Shown here piece after piece: positions 1 to 8,004 of a stretch of 64,000 nt of DNA. The notes under the pieces are model-generated. The model saw only the letters and a program-made list of their open reading frames with translations, had not been told where the DNA came from and did not search any database. Each line of letters starts with the position of its first letter. Positions within the stretch are counted from its first letter, which is position 1. Origin of the DNA: CBDFGN01 sp965247065 (GTDB lineage Bacteria; Bacteroidota; Bacteroidia; Cytophagales; Cyclobacteriaceae); NCBI GenBank assembly GCA_965247065.1, contig CBDFGN010000006.1:3100001-3164000 (forward strand), written 5' to 3'. The position numbers were made by a program, and so were the translations under genes.

Positions 1-471
1 GACATTCTGGGAAAAAGCCAGATCATTGATAATAGCCTCCAGGTCCCTGCGGATGTACCCATCGCTCTCGACACTGCCAATAAGTTGGGTACCTATTTTA
101 GTCTGTCGTTCATCGAGTTTCAGGAAACCTAGTTGGCTTATTAGTTGCTCATGAATGGTCGATGAGACAGCTATCGGTATTTCCTTGTCTTCCTCATCGG
201 GCAACGAGCCATCCCCATGCATTTTATACCCACTATAATCGTCCTGCAAGTAGTCCTTAATATCGATCTCATCTTCGACCCCGTTTTCCTGCTCCTCATA
301 CTCCGTGGGTTCAGCCTCTTCTTTTCCTTCCTCCAGGGCCGGATTCAACTCCAACTCCTCCTCCACCCGGGATTCCAATTCAGCGGTAGGCACTTGCAGC
401 AGCTTAATGAATTGGATCTGCTGAGGTGACAGTTTCTGAGAAAGAGTTTGAACAAGCCCTAGCTTTTGCAT
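1..471 (-). CDS. rpoN: RNA polymerase sigma-54 factor RpoN (N-terminal part; 3' end outside window)
   Basis: Sigma-54 directs core RNA polymerase to -24/-12 promoters that need AAA+ activators. Reading the minus strand from the ATG at 471 gives MQKLGLVQTLSQKLSPQQIQ, then FIKLLQVPTAELESRVEEEL and NPALEEG, the glutamine/leucine-rich region I that contacts activators. An acidic stretch (EYEEQENGVEDEIDIKDYLQ) follows and then the start of the core-binding domain. The gene runs off the left edge, so the DNA-binding RpoN box is not visible. It is divergent from asnS, with 174 bp between the two starts. Identity is firm from region I; the start is chosen because the family begins with this motif. 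Confidence 0.93.
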   Translation of the reverse strand, partial: MQKLGLVQTLSQKLSPQQIQFIKLLQVPTAELESRVEEELELNPALEEGKEEAEPTEYEEQENGVEDEIDIKDYLQDDYSGYKMHGDGSLPDEEDKEIPIAVSSTIHEQLISQLGFLKLDERQTKIGTQLIGSVESDGYIRRDLEAIINDLAFSQNV

Positions 472-505
472 TGGGGACTGAAAGTCATGGAAATTTATTG
501 GTTAT

Positions 506-513
506 CAAATTTA
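506..513 (-). promoter_or_regulatory. possible Bacteroidota -7 element for rpoN
   Basis: The minus strand reads TAAATTTG, an exact fit to the TAnnTTTG -7 consensus, about 35 bases upstream of the rpoN ATG. No well-spaced -33 TTG was seen, so this is a weak call. Confidence 0.3.
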
Positions 514-645
514 TTATATTTATTCAAATCTTTGATGGCATCCCCAAAATATCGATTTTTGTCGGCCAATCCAGTGGCTACATAAGCTTTCAATGGCCTT
601 TTTTCGGTAAACGTTATTTCACTGTATCAGGATACTTTCGGGATC

Positions 646-2088
646 ATGAAAAGAACCAAGATTGCTCAGGTTTTAAAGGGGGATTTTATCGACCAAAAGG
701 TACTGGTGGCCGGTTGGGTTCGAACTAAGAGAGCGAGCAAAAATGTGGCCTTTGTCGCGCTAAATGATGGGTCGGCAATTCAAAACATCCAAATCGTCTT
801 TGATAATGAAAATTTGGACCTTGATGAACTCAAGGAAGTAAATACCGGGGCTTGTATTTCTGTATCCGGTCAGGTGGCAGCATCGGGGGGCAAGGGGCAG
901 CAGGTAGAGGTCATTGCTGAAGCGCTGGAAGTTGTTGGGCTGGCGGACCCGGAAGAATATCCCCTGCAACCCAAACGCCATTCGCTTGAATTCCTGAGGG
1001 AAATCGCCCATCTTCGACCTCGTACTAACACGTTCGGGGCTATAAACAGGGTTCGTCACGCGCTGATCATGGCAATCCATAACTTCTTTGATAGCCGGGG
1101 ATTCGTAAATGTTCACACTCCCATAATCACCGGTTCCGATGCCGAGGGCGCTGGGGAATTGTTCCGTGTTACTACCCTGGACTTGAAAAATACGCCGCTG
1201 GACGATAACGGAGAGCCAGATAATTCCAGGGATTTTTTCGGAGTGGAAGCGAATCTTACAGTTTCGGGCCAACTGGAAGCAGAACTCGTTGCCCTGGCCA
1301 TGAGCGAAGTATACACCTTCGGGCCTACTTTCAGAGCTGAGAACTCTCATACGACCCGACACTTAGCTGAATTCTGGATGATCGAGCCAGAAATGGCTTT
1401 CTATGACCTTAATGATTGCATGGATTTGGGGGAGGATATGCTGAAGTCCATAGTCAGGGAAGTCCGCGAGCGCTGCCCAGATGATCTGGATTTCCTCAAC
1501 ATACGATACCAAGAGGAGGAAAACCAGAAGAAACAGCCTGATCGCTCGGAACTTACACTTTTGGAAAAGTTGGAGTTCGTTGTGGACAATCGCTTTGCAA
1601 GAATTCCCTATGAAGAGGCTTTGAGTATCCTCAAAAACTCCCAACCAAATCGCAAGAGGAAGTTTGAATTTCCCCTTCAGGGTTGGGGTGATGATTTCCA
1701 GTCGGAGCACGAGCGGTATTTGGTCGAGAAACATTTCAAAACGCCGGTGATCTTGTACGATTATCCAAAGGAGATAAAAGCATTCTATATGCGCCAAAAC
1801 GAAGATGGTCGAAGTGTTGCTGCAATGGACATCTTATTTCCTGGAATTGGCGAGATCATTGGGGGCTCCCAAAGAGAGGAACGTTACGATCGATTGCAAG
1901 CCAGAGTCAAGGAACTGGAGATACCAGAGAAAAGTCTTTGGTGGTATCTCGACACCCGCAAGTTTGGGACCGCACCTCATTCCGGATTTGGGCTGGGCTT
2001 TGAACGCCTGATGCAGTTCATTACCGGAATGGGTAATATCCGGGACGTGATCCCCTTTCCACGGACGCCAAATAATGCGGAGTTTTAG
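646..2088 (+). CDS. asnS: asparaginyl-tRNA synthetase
   Basis: Cytosolic class IIb synthetase that charges tRNA-Asn with asparagine. The 480-residue protein has an N-terminal OB-fold anticodon-binding domain (about 1-115; KVLVAGWVRTKR, FVALNDGS) and a catalytic domain. Motif 2 is visible as FRAENSHTTRHLAEFWMIEP and motif 3 as GFGLGFERLMQFITGMGNIR near the C-terminus. HTPIITGSDAEGAGELF is typical of AsnRS, and the length matches the bacterial family. The ATG at 646 gives the usual MKRTKIAQVL start. The gene diverges from rpoN and ends in TAG. No terminator hairpin is evident downstream. Confidence 0.97.
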   Translation: MKRTKIAQVLKGDFIDQKVLVAGWVRTKRASKNVAFVALNDGSAIQNIQIVFDNENLDLDELKEVNTGACISVSGQVAASGGKGQQVEVIAEALEVVGLADPEEYPLQPKRHSLEFLREIAHLRPRTNTFGAINRVRHALIMAIHNFFDSRGFVNVHTPIITGSDAEGAGELFRVTTLDLKNTPLDDNGEPDNSRDFFGVEANLTVSGQLEAELVALAMSEVYTFGPTFRAENSHTTRHLAEFWMIEPEMAFYDLNDCMDLGEDMLKSIVREVRERCPDDLDFLNIRYQEEENQKKQPDRSELTLLEKLEFVVDNRFARIPYEEALSILKNSQPNRKRKFEFPLQGWGDDFQSEHERYLVEKHFKTPVILYDYPKEIKAFYMRQNEDGRSVAAMDILFPGIGEIIGGSQREERYDRLQARVKELEIPEKSLWWYLDTRKFGTAPHSGFGLGFERLMQFITGMGNIRDVIPFPRTPNNAEF

Positions 2089-2173
2089 GGTCGTTTTATT
2101 TGTTGATTGGTTGATTCGGCGGGTAACTTTTCTTTTGACGATGCAATTAAATATACAGCTACGAATTCATTCT

Positions 2174-2565
2174 ATGTTTAGTTATTCCTTTGAAAAGCTA
2201 GAAGTTTGACAACTTTCGAGAGTTTTGAACAAGAAGTTGTACGATTTGACTCGGGAGTTTCTAAATGAAGAAAGATTCGGGCTGGTCTCACAAATAAGAC
2301 GTGCAAGTATTTCTGCTAGTTCCAACTTTTCAGAAGGCGTCTCCAGGAATTCACCTAAGGCGCAGGCCAACTACTCAGAGATTGCTTTTGGAAGTCTGAT
2401 GGAAGTTATGTTTCAGCTCATTCTTTCCTTCGATCTAGGCTACCTTGACGAGGACACATTGAATCAACGAAGGCAAGAGATCGAGAAATTTCCAACAAGA
2501 TTAATTCCCTCCGGAAGGCTCAAATAAACAGATCAACAATTAGCGTCAGCGCTTTACGAACTTGA
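2174..2565 (+). pseudogene. four-helix-bundle (S23/IVP-like) protein, inactivated by a stop and a frameshift
   Basis: Small four-helix-bundle protein of the family first seen as a 23S rRNA intervening-sequence product; its molecular role is unknown. The intact paralogue at 8093-8455 allows a reconstruction. The ATG at 2174 reads MFSYSFEKLEV, then TGA at 2207-2209 stands where the paralogue has the Trp of LETWQL, and QLSRVLNKKLYDLTR continues in the same frame. The core (RRASISASSNFSEGVSR, SEIAFGSLMEV) is well conserved. Near 2490 one base is missing from an A run: restoring it gives ISNKINSLRKAQIN, matching SNKINAIRKAQLNN of the paralogue, and the frame then ends at 2565. A truncated product from TTG 2225 to 2527 is possible, but two lesions argue for a dead gene or sequence errors. 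Confidence 0.8.
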
Positions 2566-2932
2566 AGGCTCGATTGAACCGTTCGGTGTTGTCTTTGATA
2601 AGGAGGAAGTAGTACCCCGCATTAAGTTCCTCAACCGGGATGCGGTATTTGAATTCTCCGATCTCCTCGTAATCCACGGTGATCCGGGTGCCAATAATAC
2701 TGTGCATCTCGAATTCAACATCGGTGAGCGTGGAGTTCTTAATCTCGACGAATAAATACTTAATCGAGGGGTTGGGATAGAGTTCGATCTGGTTATTCAG
2801 GTCGAGGTCCGGATCCTGAAAATAACTTGTCTCATTGTTAAAGGAGGGGCTATCCTCATTGTCTTGGGCCTTTACGGTAAAGCCAACAGCAAAGACTAAA
2901 AAAATAACCGTTATGTACCTTAAACAAGTCAT
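2546..2932 (-). CDS. very small secreted protein consisting mainly of a T9SS type A sorting domain
   Basis: The protein starts best at the ATG at 2932 (MTCLRYITVIFLVFAVGFTV, then KAQ), a clear signal peptide; an earlier ATG at 2956 adds eight polar residues before it. After about 25 acidic linker residues the rest is a type IX secretion C-terminal domain: IELYPNPS, a central beta-rich stretch, and LNAGYYFLLIKDNTERFNRA with a basic FKFVKR end. Such domains normally follow a large cargo and direct it across the outer membrane; here there is almost no cargo. It may be a structural or regulatory mini-protein, or the relic of a larger gene. Its 3' end overlaps the tail of the decayed four-helix-bundle gene on the other strand. 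Confidence 0.75.
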   Translation of the reverse strand: MTCLRYITVIFLVFAVGFTVKAQDNEDSPSFNNETSYFQDPDLDLNNQIELYPNPSIKYLFVEIKNSTLTDVEFEMHSIIGTRITVDYEEIGEFKYRIPVEELNAGYYFLLIKDNTERFNRAFKFVKR

Positions 2933-3004
2933 ATCATATCCAGCAAGGTGCATCACCCCTTATACCAAATATACGCAAAAAAAGTACCACAGTTAACCTT
3001 CTTT

Positions 3005-3031
3005 ATGAAAAATATTAAGAATATTTTTCAT
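3005..3031. repeat. perfect 12-bp inverted repeat with 3-base spacer
   Basis: atgaaaaatatt (3005-3016) is followed by aag and its exact reverse complement (3020-3031), then a T run to 3036. It could be a weak AT-only terminator reading rightward or an operator upstream of the T9SS mini-protein at 2932; nothing distinguishes these. Confidence 0.55.
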
Positions 3032-3247
3032 TTTTTAAAGAATCTCACAATCGTCTGAAGGACAAGCAGTTTAGTGCGACGATCCCCTTTTAGGTCACGA
3101 TTTCATACCTGAAAACGATCAAAAAGCTCTGATTGTCCTTTAGTCTTTATTGGTTGTTCATTAAGAAACGGGTCATTCGTCACCCTGGTAGATGCGATAT
3201 TATTTCAAAGGGTTGCTCTAAAGGGAAGCTCCGACCCAATATTCATT

Positions 3248-3311
3248 AAATCTTGAACTCAAATCTTAAATCACAAATAAATTGCAAATCCGAAATCTCA
3301 AAATGTTAAAT
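3248..3311 (-). repeat. diverged copy of an intergenic AT-rich repeat
   Basis: The run aaatcttg...ctcaaatcttaaat resembles the start of the repeat at 63237-63288 on the plus strand, but similarity fades after about 25 bases. It abuts the IS1595-type element, whose other side (4321-4400) carries the best copy. Confidence 0.4.
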
Positions 3312-4296
3312 ATGCTAGTCCGCAATCGTACCACTAAACTGAGCTAAAGACAAGATTATCAAACAGATTGGTTGAATACCTTCGATTGAGCTTATAACAG
3401 AACTCATCCAAATAGTACTGAAGGTACTTTTCTTTGATAACATGATAAATGCCCAGCAGGGTCCGCTTTGCATTTGCAATGGCTATGTGTACCCATTTGA
3501 GTTCATCGGCACCCTCCCAGGAGGATTTAAAACTCACGTGAACATCTACCAGGCTTTTCAAATCCACATAACCGGTGGATTGATCAGTGAACAAAACGCT
3601 GGCAGGATCAATGGCTTGGCTGACGACCTGCTGAATCGCCTCCTTGCTTTCTGAACGGTGAGCCTTCATCTTGAACTGCCCACAGAAATGCTCTGTGCGT
3701 CCGTCGATTTCCAATGGAAAGGATTCCGCCATTACAGTTACTTTTGATTTCTTTTGGCTTCCTTTGCCCCGTTTAAGCCTTTTCTTAACCCGTTTGGACG
3801 TACCGGTGGCGAAATAGGCATCGTCCAGTTCTACCATCCCGGCAAGTGTTTGAGTCCCATCGGCCTTTCCCATGGCTGCTCGTATTTTGCGCATCATCAA
3901 CCAAATCGGCTCATAGCGTTTGTGGCCCAGTTGTCTTCTGACTTCATGGGCAGAAAACCCTTTCTTAGTGGAGCTCATCAGGTGAAAGGCTATGTACCAA
4001 TACCAAAATGGAAGTTTGCTGCTCTGCAGTACAGTACCGCTTCGAAGGGTAGTCCTAAAACCGCATTGCTTGCACTGAAACTGCTCTTTTCCGGAAAGCC
4101 AATAATGCGAAGGGTGACTGCATTTCTTGCAGATAATCCCTTTCCTGATCCGATACTCGCGAAAATGATCACGGCACATCTGTTCATTGGGAAACCGTTT
4201 AATAAATTCTACAAGGTTCATGGCTATGTTTTTTTCAACAAGGTCGCCAAGCCCTCTGACAGCTTATGTCAATTGGGTATCTTTACGGACTAGCAG
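3312..4296 (-). mobile_element. IS1595-family insertion sequence
   Basis: The element is delimited by imperfect terminal inverted repeats: tgctagtccgcaatcgtacc at 3313-3332 and, reversed, tgctagtccgtaaagatacc at 4276-4295, matching at 16 of 20 positions. The sequence aatgttaaat occurs directly outside both ends (3302-3311 and 4297-4306), consistent with the 8-bp target duplication of this family, although the AT-rich context makes the exact length uncertain. One transposase gene fills the element. The insertion sits inside a patch of AT-rich intergenic repeat sequence. Confidence 0.85.
3334..4221 (-). CDS. IS1595-family (ISXO2-like) DDE transposase
   Basis: The 295-residue protein has an N-terminal zinc ribbon with two CxxC pairs (CKKC and CKQC, about residues 31-56), followed by the ISXO2-like catalytic region. 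Acidic residues expected of the DDE/N centre are visible in GMVELDDAYFATGTSK and VLFTDQSTGYVDL, with the third position probably in WVHIAIANAKRTLLGIYHV. YWYIAFHLMSSTKKGFSAHE is typical of the family helix-turn-helix-like segment. The frame is uninterrupted from ATG to stop and the ends of the element are intact, so the copy may be active. Confidence 0.93.
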   Translation of the reverse strand: MNLVEFIKRFPNEQMCRDHFREYRIRKGIICKKCSHPSHYWLSGKEQFQCKQCGFRTTLRSGTVLQSSKLPFWYWYIAFHLMSSTKKGFSAHEVRRQLGHKRYEPIWLMMRKIRAAMGKADGTQTLAGMVELDDAYFATGTSKRVKKRLKRGKGSQKKSKVTVMAESFPLEIDGRTEHFCGQFKMKAHRSESKEAIQQVVSQAIDPASVLFTDQSTGYVDLKSLVDVHVSFKSSWEGADELKWVHIAIANAKRTLLGIYHVIKEKYLQYYLDEFCYKLNRRYSTNLFDNLVFSSV

Positions 4297-4320
4297 AATG
4301 TTAAATGTTATCAGGTGAGG

Positions 4321-4400
4321 CTATTTGGAATTTGCTGCTCTTCAGAACTGTTTGGAATTTGTAGCTTCAGATTTATTTAAGATTTGGATCTTAAGATTTA
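4321..4400 (+). repeat. intergenic AT-rich repeat, copy beside the IS1595-type element
   Basis: Positions 4348-4400 (ctgtttggaatttg...) match the reverse complement of 63237-63288 at roughly 46 of 52 bases by eye. Within this copy the unit is partly doubled: ctatttggaatttg...ttcaga at 4321 is repeated as ctgtttggaatttg...ttcaga at 4348. This indicates a dispersed non-coding repeat family. Its function is unknown. Confidence 0.65.
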
Positions 4401-4428
4401 GAATTCCAACCTCGCAGTGACCAAAGCC

Positions 4429-5958
4429 TTATTCCGAGCCTTGAGATCGCAAACTCGCAAAAGCCGCAGGGAGACACTCAATTATATCGGAGGCGATTAA
4501 CGCTTCCTCGCCCTTAAGATCCCTTGCCAAATCCCCTGCCAGGCCGTGAAGAAATACACCGATAAGCGAAGCAGCAAGAGGTTTATGACCCTGGGCCAAT
4601 AATGAGGTGATCATACCGGTAAGGACATCACCGCTTCCTGCCGTTGCCATGCCGGGATTCCCGGTTGAATTGAAATAAGCCTGGCCATCTGGAGTAGCTA
4701 TGCAGGTATTTGCACCTTTTAGAATCAAATAACATTTGTGACTTTGAGAAAACTCCAATTGCTGCTCCAGTCGATGAAAGTTATTTTCAGATGGTCCAAC
4801 GAGTCTTTCAAACTCCTTGGGATGAGGTGTTATTATGGAATCAGGCGGCATCTCCCCGATCAACTGCTTATCCGAGGACAAGATGTTTATTGCATCAGCA
4901 TCCAGAAGAAGGGGTTGCCGGATTTTGGTCATCATCTGCCTCAACATTGCTGCGGTTTCTGAATGGGTGCTGATACCCGGGCCAACGCCTATTGCCTGGT
5001 AAACATCCAGTTCGTCAGGTAGGCTTTCAATGAATTCCTGTCCATGGTCAAGATCCACCATCGCCTCGGGAAGTGCAGTTTGAACTATCTGATAGCCGCA
5101 TCGTGGAACGTGAAGGGTCAGCAGGCCCGCCCCGGAGCGCATACATGCTTTTCCACTCAGGATCGCCGCCCCCATTTTTCCCAAACTGCCCTCAACCAAT
5201 AGTGCCTTGCCATATACGCCCTTGTGAGAGTGTCGGGAACGTGCACCCAGCATGGATGCAATCCAGCTGGCCTCCAACTCATAGTATGGAGTTTCCATCT
5301 GGTTTATATACTCCTGATCCAATCCAATGTCTGCTGTAAACCATTCGCCCACATTCCTGTCATTTTCAGGCATTAGCAAAGCCAGTTTAGGGATCTGAAA
5401 AGACACGGTGGTGTCCGGCTCTACCACCTTATCCTGGGAACCTGTCGCTTGATCACTGTTTAACCCCGAGGCGATATCAATGGATATTACAGTGGCCTCA
5501 CTGGAATTGATGTGATCAATAACCTCTCCGTAAACGCCGGTGGCTGGGCGGTCCAATCCGGAACCAAAGATGGCGTCGATCACTATGGTCCCCCTGGGTA
5601 TCTCAGGAAAATCCTGGCTATCCTCAATGGTTTTGACGTCCAACAGTGGTACCAACCGATCGTAGTTGGCTGTGAAATCGCTCGATTCTGAACTGCCGGA
5701 CCTAATAACAAAGACCTCCACCGTAAATTCGTAATTCTTTAGTAGCCTGGCCACGGCCAGGCCATCTCCCCCGTTGTTTCCAGGTCCACAGAAAATCGTT
5801 ACCGATGTTGCTGGGCTGAACCTTGAAAGCACTCCATGAACAAAAGCGGCCGAAGCCCTTTCCATTAGATCAATTGAACTGATCGGTTCACTCTTAATCG
5901 TAAAGGCATCCGCTTCTTGAATTTGGGCCGCGGTAAGGATTTTGATCGGTTGAGACAC
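4429..5958 (-). CDS. nnr: bifunctional NAD(P)H-hydrate epimerase / ADP-dependent NAD(P)H-hydrate dehydratase
   Basis: Repairs damaged, hydrated NAD(P)H: the N-terminal YjeF-like half epimerises R and S hydrates and the C-terminal ribokinase-fold half dehydrates the S form using ADP. In the 509 residues the epimerase domain covers about 1-215, with FCGPGNNGGDGLAVARLL and VIDAIFGSGLDRP. The dehydratase covers about 225-505, with HKGVYGKALLVEGSLGKMGA, ITPHPKEFERL and the phosphate loop GNPGMATAGSGDVLTGMI. Length and fusion order match bacterial Nnr. It lies 115 bp downstream of icd on the same strand and could be cotranscribed with it. Confidence 0.96.
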   Translation of the reverse strand: MSQPIKILTAAQIQEADAFTIKSEPISSIDLMERASAAFVHGVLSRFSPATSVTIFCGPGNNGGDGLAVARLLKNYEFTVEVFVIRSGSSESSDFTANYDRLVPLLDVKTIEDSQDFPEIPRGTIVIDAIFGSGLDRPATGVYGEVIDHINSSEATVISIDIASGLNSDQATGSQDKVVEPDTTVSFQIPKLALLMPENDRNVGEWFTADIGLDQEYINQMETPYYELEASWIASMLGARSRHSHKGVYGKALLVEGSLGKMGAAILSGKACMRSGAGLLTLHVPRCGYQIVQTALPEAMVDLDHGQEFIESLPDELDVYQAIGVGPGISTHSETAAMLRQMMTKIRQPLLLDADAINILSSDKQLIGEMPPDSIITPHPKEFERLVGPSENNFHRLEQQLEFSQSHKCYLILKGANTCIATPDGQAYFNSTGNPGMATAGSGDVLTGMITSLLAQGHKPLAASLIGVFLHGLAGDLARDLKGEEALIASDIIECLPAAFASLRSQGSE

Positions 5959-6073
5959 TTGGTTGGTGGTCGGAGTTAATTGTCAACTTCTCCAAAAAGT
6001 AAACACTTTTTCCTGATAAACAAAAGACCTCGTAGCCCAGCCCGGATCCCTCTGCTAAGAGATGGTCGATTGG

Positions 6074-7303
6074 TCAGGCCATATTACTGATGATCTCGTC
6101 CCCAAATTCAGAGCAAGTCAATAACGTTGCCCCATCCATTTGGCGCTCAAAATCATAGGTGACTCTTTTCTTTCTGATGGCCTTCCGAAGTCCGGAGTAA
6201 ATCAATGCCGCTGCGTCATTCCAGGCCAGGTACTCCAACATCATGGCTCCGGACAGTATCAATGATCCCGGATTGACCTTGTTCTGGCCGGCGTATTTGG
6301 GCGCGGTGCCATGAGTGGCTTCAAAGATTGCATGTCCGGTTGCGTAATTGATGTTGGCTCCTGGAGCAATCCCTATTCCCCCCACTATGGCCGCCAGCGC
6401 ATCAGAGATGTAGTCTCCGTTGAGATTCAAAGTTGCTATCACCGCGTAATCAGCTGGCCTGGTAAGGATCTGCTGCAAAAAGGCATCGGCAATGACGTCC
6501 TTGATTATTACTTCATTATCCTCACGCTTTATCACCCGCCAGGGACCACCGTTCACATCGGTTGCCCCAAATTCTGATTTCGCTAATTCATAACCCCAAT
6601 CACGAAACGAACCTTCCGTGTACTTCATTATGTTTCCCTTGTGCACAAGGGTTACCGATGGCAGGTTATGATCCAAAGCATAGTTAATGGCGGATCTTAC
6701 AATCCGCTCAGTCCCTTCCTTCGACACAGGTTTTATCCCGTAGCCTGCTGTTCCCGGGAATCTTACTTTACTAAAGCGGTCAGGGAATTTAGATTCCAGC
6801 ATGGCCGCAAACACCTGCTGTTCCTCTGAACCATTTTCGAATTCAATTCCAGCGTAGATATCCTCCGTGTTTTCCCGGAAAATGACCATATCCGTTGTGC
6901 TGGGATCTTTCACAGGAGAAGGTACTCCCTCAAACCACCTTACCGGACGCACACAGGCATATAAATCAAGCTGCTGACGCAGGGCCACGTTCAAGGACCT
7001 AATCCCTCCCCCTACCGGGGTTGTTAAGGGGCCTTTTATGCCCACCAGGTATTCTTTAAAAGCTGAAAGAGTATCCTCTGGTAACCAGTCCCCGGATTGG
7101 TTGAAAGATTTTTCTCCCGCCAAAACCTCTTTCCACTGGATTGACTTGGATCCATCATAAGCCTTCTCAACCGCGGCATTCAACACTTTCTTTGATGCTG
7201 GCCAAATGTCAACTCCTGTCCCATCACCTTCAATAAATGGAATTACGGGATTGTCAGGGACGGTGAGTTGACCATTTTGTAAAATTATTTTTTGATCAGT
7301 CAT
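6074..7303 (-). CDS. icd: NADP-dependent isocitrate dehydrogenase
   Basis: TCA-cycle enzyme that oxidatively decarboxylates isocitrate to 2-oxoglutarate. About 409 residues from the ATG at 7303 (MTDQKIILQNGQLTVPDNPV); an upstream ATG at 7333 adds ten residues not expected in the family. PFIEGDGTGVDIWPAS is the N-terminal signature. The substrate-binding serine of the phosphorylation loop is in GGGIRSLNVALRQQLDLYAC, followed by VRPVRWFEGVPSP. The NADP/metal region includes LNLNGDYISDALAAIVGGIG and FEATHGTAPKYAGQNKVNPG. It is of the E. coli Icd type rather than the monomeric or eukaryotic type. Confidence 0.96.
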   Translation of the reverse strand: MTDQKIILQNGQLTVPDNPVIPFIEGDGTGVDIWPASKKVLNAAVEKAYDGSKSIQWKEVLAGEKSFNQSGDWLPEDTLSAFKEYLVGIKGPLTTPVGGGIRSLNVALRQQLDLYACVRPVRWFEGVPSPVKDPSTTDMVIFRENTEDIYAGIEFENGSEEQQVFAAMLESKFPDRFSKVRFPGTAGYGIKPVSKEGTERIVRSAINYALDHNLPSVTLVHKGNIMKYTEGSFRDWGYELAKSEFGATDVNGGPWRVIKREDNEVIIKDVIADAFLQQILTRPADYAVIATLNLNGDYISDALAAIVGGIGIAPGANINYATGHAIFEATHGTAPKYAGQNKVNPGSLILSGAMMLEYLAWNDAAALIYSGLRKAIRKKRVTYDFERQMDGATLLTCSEFGDEIISNMA

Positions 7304-7433
7304 TATTGCAGGATTAAGAACCCGGTTAAACAAAGGGCCGCCAATTTAGTAAATTTAGAATTGTTTTTGAAATGACCTGGTCGCGATAACATAAGGAGAA
7401 TCCCTGCGTTTGCTTAATAGTTGAAAATCGAGG

Positions 7434-8000
7434 ATGATACAGATAATCTTAATATACCTTCTGCCATTGATCTCTTCCGAAGTTGTCCAAGTTCCGAAGA
7501 ACAGGGTCTGCCTAAGCACTGAAGAAATAAAACTCTATAATCTTATCAATGAATACCGGGACAAGAAGAAGCTCTTATCCGTGACCCTGTCCTCTTCACT
7601 TAGCCGGGTCGCCCAGGCGCACGTGAGAGATTTAATGGAAAATTATAAAAAGAGTGATCGGTGCAACCCGCACAGTTGGTCCAAAAAGGGGGATTGGACG
7701 CCATGCTGTTACACCAGTGATCATAGCAAAGCAAGCTGCATGTGGGACAAACCGAAGGAGATTTCCGGATATGAAAGTCCGGGCTATGAAATTGCTTTCT
7801 GGCATTCACAGGCCGCCACCTCCGAGAATTCCCTGGAAGGCTGGAAGAAGAGCAAATCGCATAATCCCTTGCTGATTAACAAAGCGCAATGGAGCAAAGT
7901 CACCTGGAAAGCCATTGGTGTTGCCATTTACGAGCAGTACGCCGTGGTTTGGTTCGGAGAAATGAAAGATAGTAGGCCACCGCCGATGCCATGCCCGTGA
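7434..8000 (+). CDS. secreted CAP-domain (SCP/PR-1-like) protein
   Basis: 188 residues with a short hydrophobic N-terminus (IQIILIYLLPLISS) that should act as a signal peptide, then a CAP domain over about 25-180. Family marks visible are IKLYNLINEYRDKKKLLSVT, LSRVAQAHVRDL, a conserved His in HSWSKKGDW, GYEIAFW and WKAIGVAIYEQYAVVWFGE. Four cysteines (RCNP, CCY, SCMW) probably form disulfides. The ligand or substrate is unknown; CAP proteins are extracellular and bind lipids or act as proteases only in some cases. It stands alone, divergent from icd, and ends in TGA. Confidence 0.85.
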   Translation: MIQIILIYLLPLISSEVVQVPKNRVCLSTEEIKLYNLINEYRDKKKLLSVTLSSSLSRVAQAHVRDLMENYKKSDRCNPHSWSKKGDWTPCCYTSDHSKASCMWDKPKEISGYESPGYEIAFWHSQAATSENSLEGWKKSKSHNPLLINKAQWSKVTWKAIGVAIYEQYAVVWFGEMKDSRPPPMPCP

Positions 8001-8004
8001 GGCG

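Larger units (their letters stand above)
2933..3311. other. gene-free stretch upstream of the T9SS mini-protein
   Basis: No coding frame is supportable here. It holds a perfect AT-rich inverted repeat at 3005-3031 and, from 3248, low-complexity sequence related to the intergenic repeat at 4348-4400 and 63237-63288. It ends at the left end of the IS1595-type element. Confidence 0.6.
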
